A stretch of 64,000 nt of DNA from Silene latifolia. Its lineage: Eukaryota > Streptophyta > Magnoliopsida > Caryophyllales > Caryophyllaceae. Where the stretch lies: the NCBI RefSeq assembly GCF_048544455.1, contig NC_133537.1, forward strand, positions 70,961,634-71,025,633, given 5' to 3'. The notes below the pieces were generated by a model. It saw only the letters and a list, made by a program, of their open reading frames with translations. It did not search any database and was not told where the DNA came from. Below, one piece after another: positions 60,165 to 64,000 of this stretch (position 1 is its first letter; every line of letters starts with the position of its first letter). A program made the position numbers and the translations under genes.

Positions 60165-60620
60165 AAAACCGACGGAATTTCCGTCAGTATTTTGTAAAAA
60201 CTGACGGATTTTCCGTCACTACCTATTTTCCCCATTTTTCCGGAAATCACATGAAAACGCCATGTGTCAGCAAAAACCGACGGAATTTCCGTCAGTAATG
60301 CAAAAAAACGACGGAAATTCCGTCAGTTCTATTCTTTTAATATGATTTCAGAAAAACACATGAAATGCCACGTGTCAAGGAATACCGACGGATTTTCCGC
60401 CAGTAATGCTAAAAATATGACGGAAAATCCGTCACTTCCTAGATAGATATAAAGACGGAATTCCCGTCAGTGATCCGTCAGTGTTTTGAAATACCGACGG
60501 AAATTCCGTCAGAACAGGTTTTTTATTGACGAAATAAGCTGACCCTGTTTCCTGACCGAATTTCCGTCAGTAAATGGAAATACCGACGGAAAAGCCGTCA
60601 GTATGGCCTTAAATTTTCCG
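60165..60620. repeat. Right subterminal repeats of the CACTA element
   Basis: About ten units of (C/T)GACGGAATTTCCGTCAGT and variants, mirroring those at the left end. They are the presumed TnpA sites. Confidence 0.9.
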
Positions 60621-60650
60621 TCGGTATCCCGCATTTTCGTTATAGTGAAA

Positions 60651-61888
60651 AGAACGTTTAAGTTATATTACAAGTGATTTACAACAACAGGCGATATGAA
60701 AGATACAACTCAAACTACTATCAACTATGTGGACTACTTCTGTCGTGACTCGTGGAAGACTCATCCCTCCAAGCACTCAACTAAGATCCAAACAATAACC
60801 TGCTAAGACCGACTGCTCACCATAGTGGATCACGACAGACACAACAGAAACAAACAACAAAACAACACCACACAAGGCCAGCATCTGAGGGGACAAACAT
60901 ACAAAAGCAGAAATAACACAGGCACAACAACACACACACCACATATCCTCCAACCAACCACCATCACTGACTGCCCGAAGGACCAGTCCTGCCAGTGGAG
61001 GACCGCAGCCGTTCCCACCTAAGCCCCGCTCATATATCTTAGCGATAAACTCACGTTCCTTAATGTGCACATCCCCTCCCGTGGCGGGTTCCACGGAGGA
61101 CGAACTAAGGGCGTGAAGCCACTCCCGTAAGTGACTCCACTCAGCCGAGGGCGCACCTCGAGAACCACAGACAAACAATCACAATCAGCTGTACAACAAC
61201 AAACACCAACTACTATACCAACACAACATTAATAACTACCACAACCAAACAACAACACTGACCCGACACCAACCAAACAACACCAATAGACTTTCTAGAC
61301 AATCAACAGTACTGAGTAGGCGAACCTACCTTTAGCAAACCACAGCGATTCCGCGTCCGATCACAAGATACCAATCAACCAAGCAAACCACCTATACAAA
61401 AAGTACAACCATCTATCACTACCACTACAAACCTAACTGAAAGCAACGATGATGATGATGATGACGATAACATACCTATACAAAGTAATCCGGCGTCAAG
61501 ACCGCTACCCGACTCAAGCATCCCATCCCCACAGTGTAAGCATCCTCAAAGGCCTCAAGGAAAGGGATTATGGTGAAGGAGAAAGGAGGTGACGGTATCT
61601 AGGTTTAGGAAAAAGAAGTGGGGAAATGATTTGGGGTTCACGATATACGATTTATAATTCCCCGCTGCAACCTCGTTACTCGATTGAGTAACTAACTTAC
61701 TCGATCGAGTGACCTCTACTCGATCGAGCTCCCAAGCTACTCGATCGAGTAGCCTCAGCTATATCGAGTACCACACAAACCAAATCTCACCACGTCACAA
61801 GTCATCACTCGTAAAGTTTCCCAAGGTCAAGATCGGTGTCTAAGGTCAATCAACGTCGGTCAACGGGTCCCTAAAGGACGGGTATTAC
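60651..61888 (-). repeat. Ty3-type LTR, main part right of the CACTA insertion
   Basis: On the minus strand the LTR starts TGTAATACCCGTCC at 61888, runs through a cluster of ACTCGATCGAGT palindromes (61680-61770) and continues at 53620 to 53518, about 1,341 bp without the CACTA element. Directly outside, the minus strand has CGAACTTCGGGGATGAAGTT and a GGAGGGGGG polypurine tract, the typical end of a Tekay/Del-type chromovirus pol. So this is a 3' LTR and the element body extends to the right. It is a fossil. Confidence 0.65.
61680..61770. repeat. ACTCGATCGAGT palindrome cluster in the Ty3-type LTR
   Basis: Five or six copies of ACTCGATCGAGT or near variants within 90 bases, each separated by 8-12 unrelated bases. 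Confidence 0.9.
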
Positions 61889-62900
61889 AGTCTCCCCCCC
61901 CTCCTAAAAGAACTTCATCCCCGAAGTTCGACTCATCCTCCCCCGCGACACCCTGACAAAGGAACCAAGGTAACCACCACTGTTTATCCGACACAGGTCA
62001 ACACAATTATTTAGAAATACCATCCCGCTATGCATGTTTATCAGCCATCATCATCATCTACCTTAGCACATATTACACAACACGACTCCCCGTCGAATCA
62101 TCAACTTCCTATTGAATCACCTAACACACATTGTACACAAGGACAACCAGCTCGACTATCACTTGCACTCATCTCATGTTAATACTCAAACGTAACCCAA
62201 CACAACTATCAGACTATCAGTTACAAAACACTCAAAACGACGGTCCTATTACTGATTTGCAACAACACATCCTTCATTCCACTCTATTACTTTAACCACA
62301 CAACACAATTCTACTAACAACAACTCTACTATATGCTACTAACATCCAATTTGATTACAACACAGAGGACAACTAATTATAAATAAGATATCACATCGTG
62401 CTACTCTATTCAACAATTATAAATTGCTACTCAATTATACAATAACCAATATAAAATTATCCAAACAACCATTTTAAATACTTCAAAATTATCATAAAAT
62501 ACTATAAAATTGCTATAAGTACGTCATTTTTCCACGCGACATTACTCTTCCCCTCTTAAAAGGAACTTCATCCCCGAAGTTCACCAACAAAACAACCTTA
62601 CTGTCACACAAGCTGATACATATTATTCCACATTGACATTGCTTACAAACCACAATGCATACCTTAACTCATGTCAATCACGACACTTTCTTGACATTAC
62701 GCAAATCTGACTCATATGTATATGAAACCATCGAGAAAGTGAACTACACAACAAGATATACTATCATCAACTAGCAGCCACGACATCAATTACGTTCTTA
62801 TACAATCATTCAAATTATGCGACGCGGATTATAACCATTGAACATGACGTTACCTGAGACAATTTGATTTAGGATACAAAATTATATAAACATCACCGAA

Positions 62901-62948
<48 letters not shown>

Positions 62949-63470
62949 ATACCAATATGCACACTGTATAACCACCTTTGAGATAATACTACGATATAAT
63001 ATACCCACAGCAAGAAATATTATAACAACAATTATCGCCATGACGATGCCAACAAGGGTTAGAACGAAATAGAGTTGTTACAGGGTTACTCGATCGAGTT
63101 CGTAAGCTACTCGATCAAGCTGAACTTACTCGATCGAGTTCATCAGTTACTCGATCGAGTTGGCTGAGATTAGAATACCCCCCATATGTCATCCCTGCAA
63201 TTACTCGATCGAGTGAGGGGCACTCGATCGAGTAGCCACATGTCAATATTCTCCCAATTCGTCACGTTGTAAGTCCAAGGCAACAAATATATGAGTCGGA
63301 AACGTATCCCCCACACCAACATCCTGCATAAAAGTCTGAAAATCATCCAAAAAGCGGCCTTATGGCCAAAATACATACCAAGGTCCAACAAAAGTACGAA
63401 ACGAAACAAGTAGCAATGACTATAAATCCATGTAACAAGATAGAAATAAAAAGGAGCATCATCACTCGAT
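61889..63470 (-). mobile_element. Internal, mostly non-coding part of the Ty3-type element
   Basis: AT-rich, without a protein domain that I can name. A second copy of the pre-LTR passage (CTTTTAAGAGGGGAAGAGT... and GAACTTCGGGGATGAAGTTC on the minus strand) lies at 62530-62576, about 640 bases from the first (61893-61933). A T run of 42 bases lies at 62903-62944. TCGATCGA palindromes occur at 63083-63230. It is broken and incomplete in the window. Confidence 0.45.
63080..63232. repeat. Second ACTCGATCGAGT palindrome cluster
   Basis: About six copies of TTACTCGATCGAGTT or close variants in 150 bases, separated by short unique spacers, in the internal region of the Ty3-type element. Confidence 0.9.
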
Positions 63471-63475
63471 AGCCT

Positions 63476-64000
63476 GCTCATCCATCACCTCATCTCCACC
63501 ACCACCTCCGGACGTGCCTGCTCCAGCTGCATCCTCACCCGCGATGCCGCCGACGCCAGAATCGGCTCCCACTCGCCATGGTGCCAAGCAACCACAGGGG
63601 TAACTCATAGGCTCCCCCCAAGTAGACTGCTCCACGCCAAAGGAATGAAAGACTCCGCTGTCATCCCCAACACCTCTCCACCACACCGGATGAGCTGCCT
63701 CGGTCCCAATGTCCTACACATATGCCATCTCATGGAGGTTCCAGAGTGTTAAGGTAGCAGACACTCTCTCCGTGAGCTCACTCACTCTCATCTCAGGGCT
63801 GTAGAAGGAAGGGTAGCTGGAAACCTGGGGCTGTGAAGGTACAACCTGCTCTGGCTGGGTCTCAGCCATCCTCTCTCTCACCCGTCGCGGTCCCCTCCTC
63901 ACTCTAGGCTGTACACCCTCGGATCTAGCCTGATCCCTCTTCGTCGGCTCATGCATCACCTCCAAAATGTCAGCATCAATGAGGTAGAACTGCCTCTCAG
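63476..64000 (-). mobile_element. Coding-like stretch of the Ty3-type element, unclassified
   Basis: The minus strand is open almost throughout, with an Arg-rich part (RVRRGPRRVRERMAETQPEQ), a Pro/Ser/Gln part (VVPSQPQVSSYPSFYSPEMR) and a Gly/Ala-rich acidic end. GC content is clearly above that of the neighbours, which suggests coding constraint. I do not recognise the family. It could be a gag-like or an extra frame of the element to the right, or a host-derived piece. It continues past the window edge and has about one break. Confidence 0.35.

Larger units (their letters stand above)
53621..60647 (+). mobile_element. CACTA (En/Spm) DNA transposon, 7,027 bp
   Basis: The left end is CACTACAACAAAAACGCGG and the reversed right end CACTATAACGAAAATGCGG. 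The 3-bp target duplication AAA flanks it (53618-53620, 60648-60650). Both subterminal regions are packed with TGACGGAATTTCCGTCA palindromes. It carries two genes in plus orientation: a TNP2-type transposase remnant (55390-57870) and a TnpA-like gene (58252-59782). The ends are intact, so it could still be moved in trans, but its own transposase has lost its core. It is inserted in a Ty3-type LTR. Confidence 0.95.

Overview
This is a window of a repeat-rich eudicot nuclear genome. The evidence is spliced genes with GT-AG introns, plant-only families (a plant mobile domain protein, an LRR receptor kinase, a GT14 glycosyltransferase, LRK10-like ectodomain exons), and plant transposon lineages (Ty1/copia, Ty3-type LTRs, L1-like LINE, CACTA, hAT, MULE-like, Au-like SINEs). 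Some repeat types recall Caryophyllales, but that placement is a weak inference. There are no bacterial, organellar or rRNA/tRNA genes that I can support.

Layout. 1-6938 is non-coding sequence made of several LTR fragments. 6939-9060 is a copia fossil with a SINE in it (18-bp target duplication). 9670-11020 is an intact two-exon GT14 gene. 11883-17027 (minus) is an intact three-exon LRR receptor-like kinase with an atypical kinase core, an intron that needs a GC-AG splice, and a SINE in its first intron (20-bp target duplication). 17446-29978 is a minus-strand LINE split by a 9.3-kb copia element (20377-29697, 5-bp target duplication). That copia element itself carries a hAT MITE and a piece of foreign exon-intron-exon DNA. 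29979-33057 is the 3' part of a Ty3-like element with its LTR. 33230-45458 holds two separated pieces of an LRK10-like receptor gene, forced apart by an 11.65-kb insertion with the structure LTR-internal-LTR-internal-LTR and a single 5-bp target duplication.

45950-46384 (minus) is a small hypothetical gene. 47143-48530 is a MULE-like element with about 115-bp terminal inverted repeats and a 9-bp duplication. 48857-49144 is an F-box pseudogene fragment. 49587-51498 (minus) is a plant mobile domain gene. 52913-53441 is a LINE ORF1 fragment. 53518-61888 is a Ty3-type LTR split by a complete-ended 7.0-kb CACTA transposon (53621-60647). Its TNP2 gene has lost the catalytic core, while its TnpA-like gene is largely readable. 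61889-64000 is the internal part of the element that owns that LTR.

Three or four host genes look functional: GT14, the LRR-RLK, the PMD gene and the small ORF. Most of the rest is nested transposons. The cross-cutting observation I find most interesting is that unrelated elements (Ty3-type LTRs, a copia leader, a CACTA end, a hAT foldback) all carry clusters of short CG-containing palindromes, and that the same TCGATCGA core occurs in both a Ty3-type LTR and a copia leader. All coordinates and comparisons were read by eye. Similarity statements are recognition, not database results.
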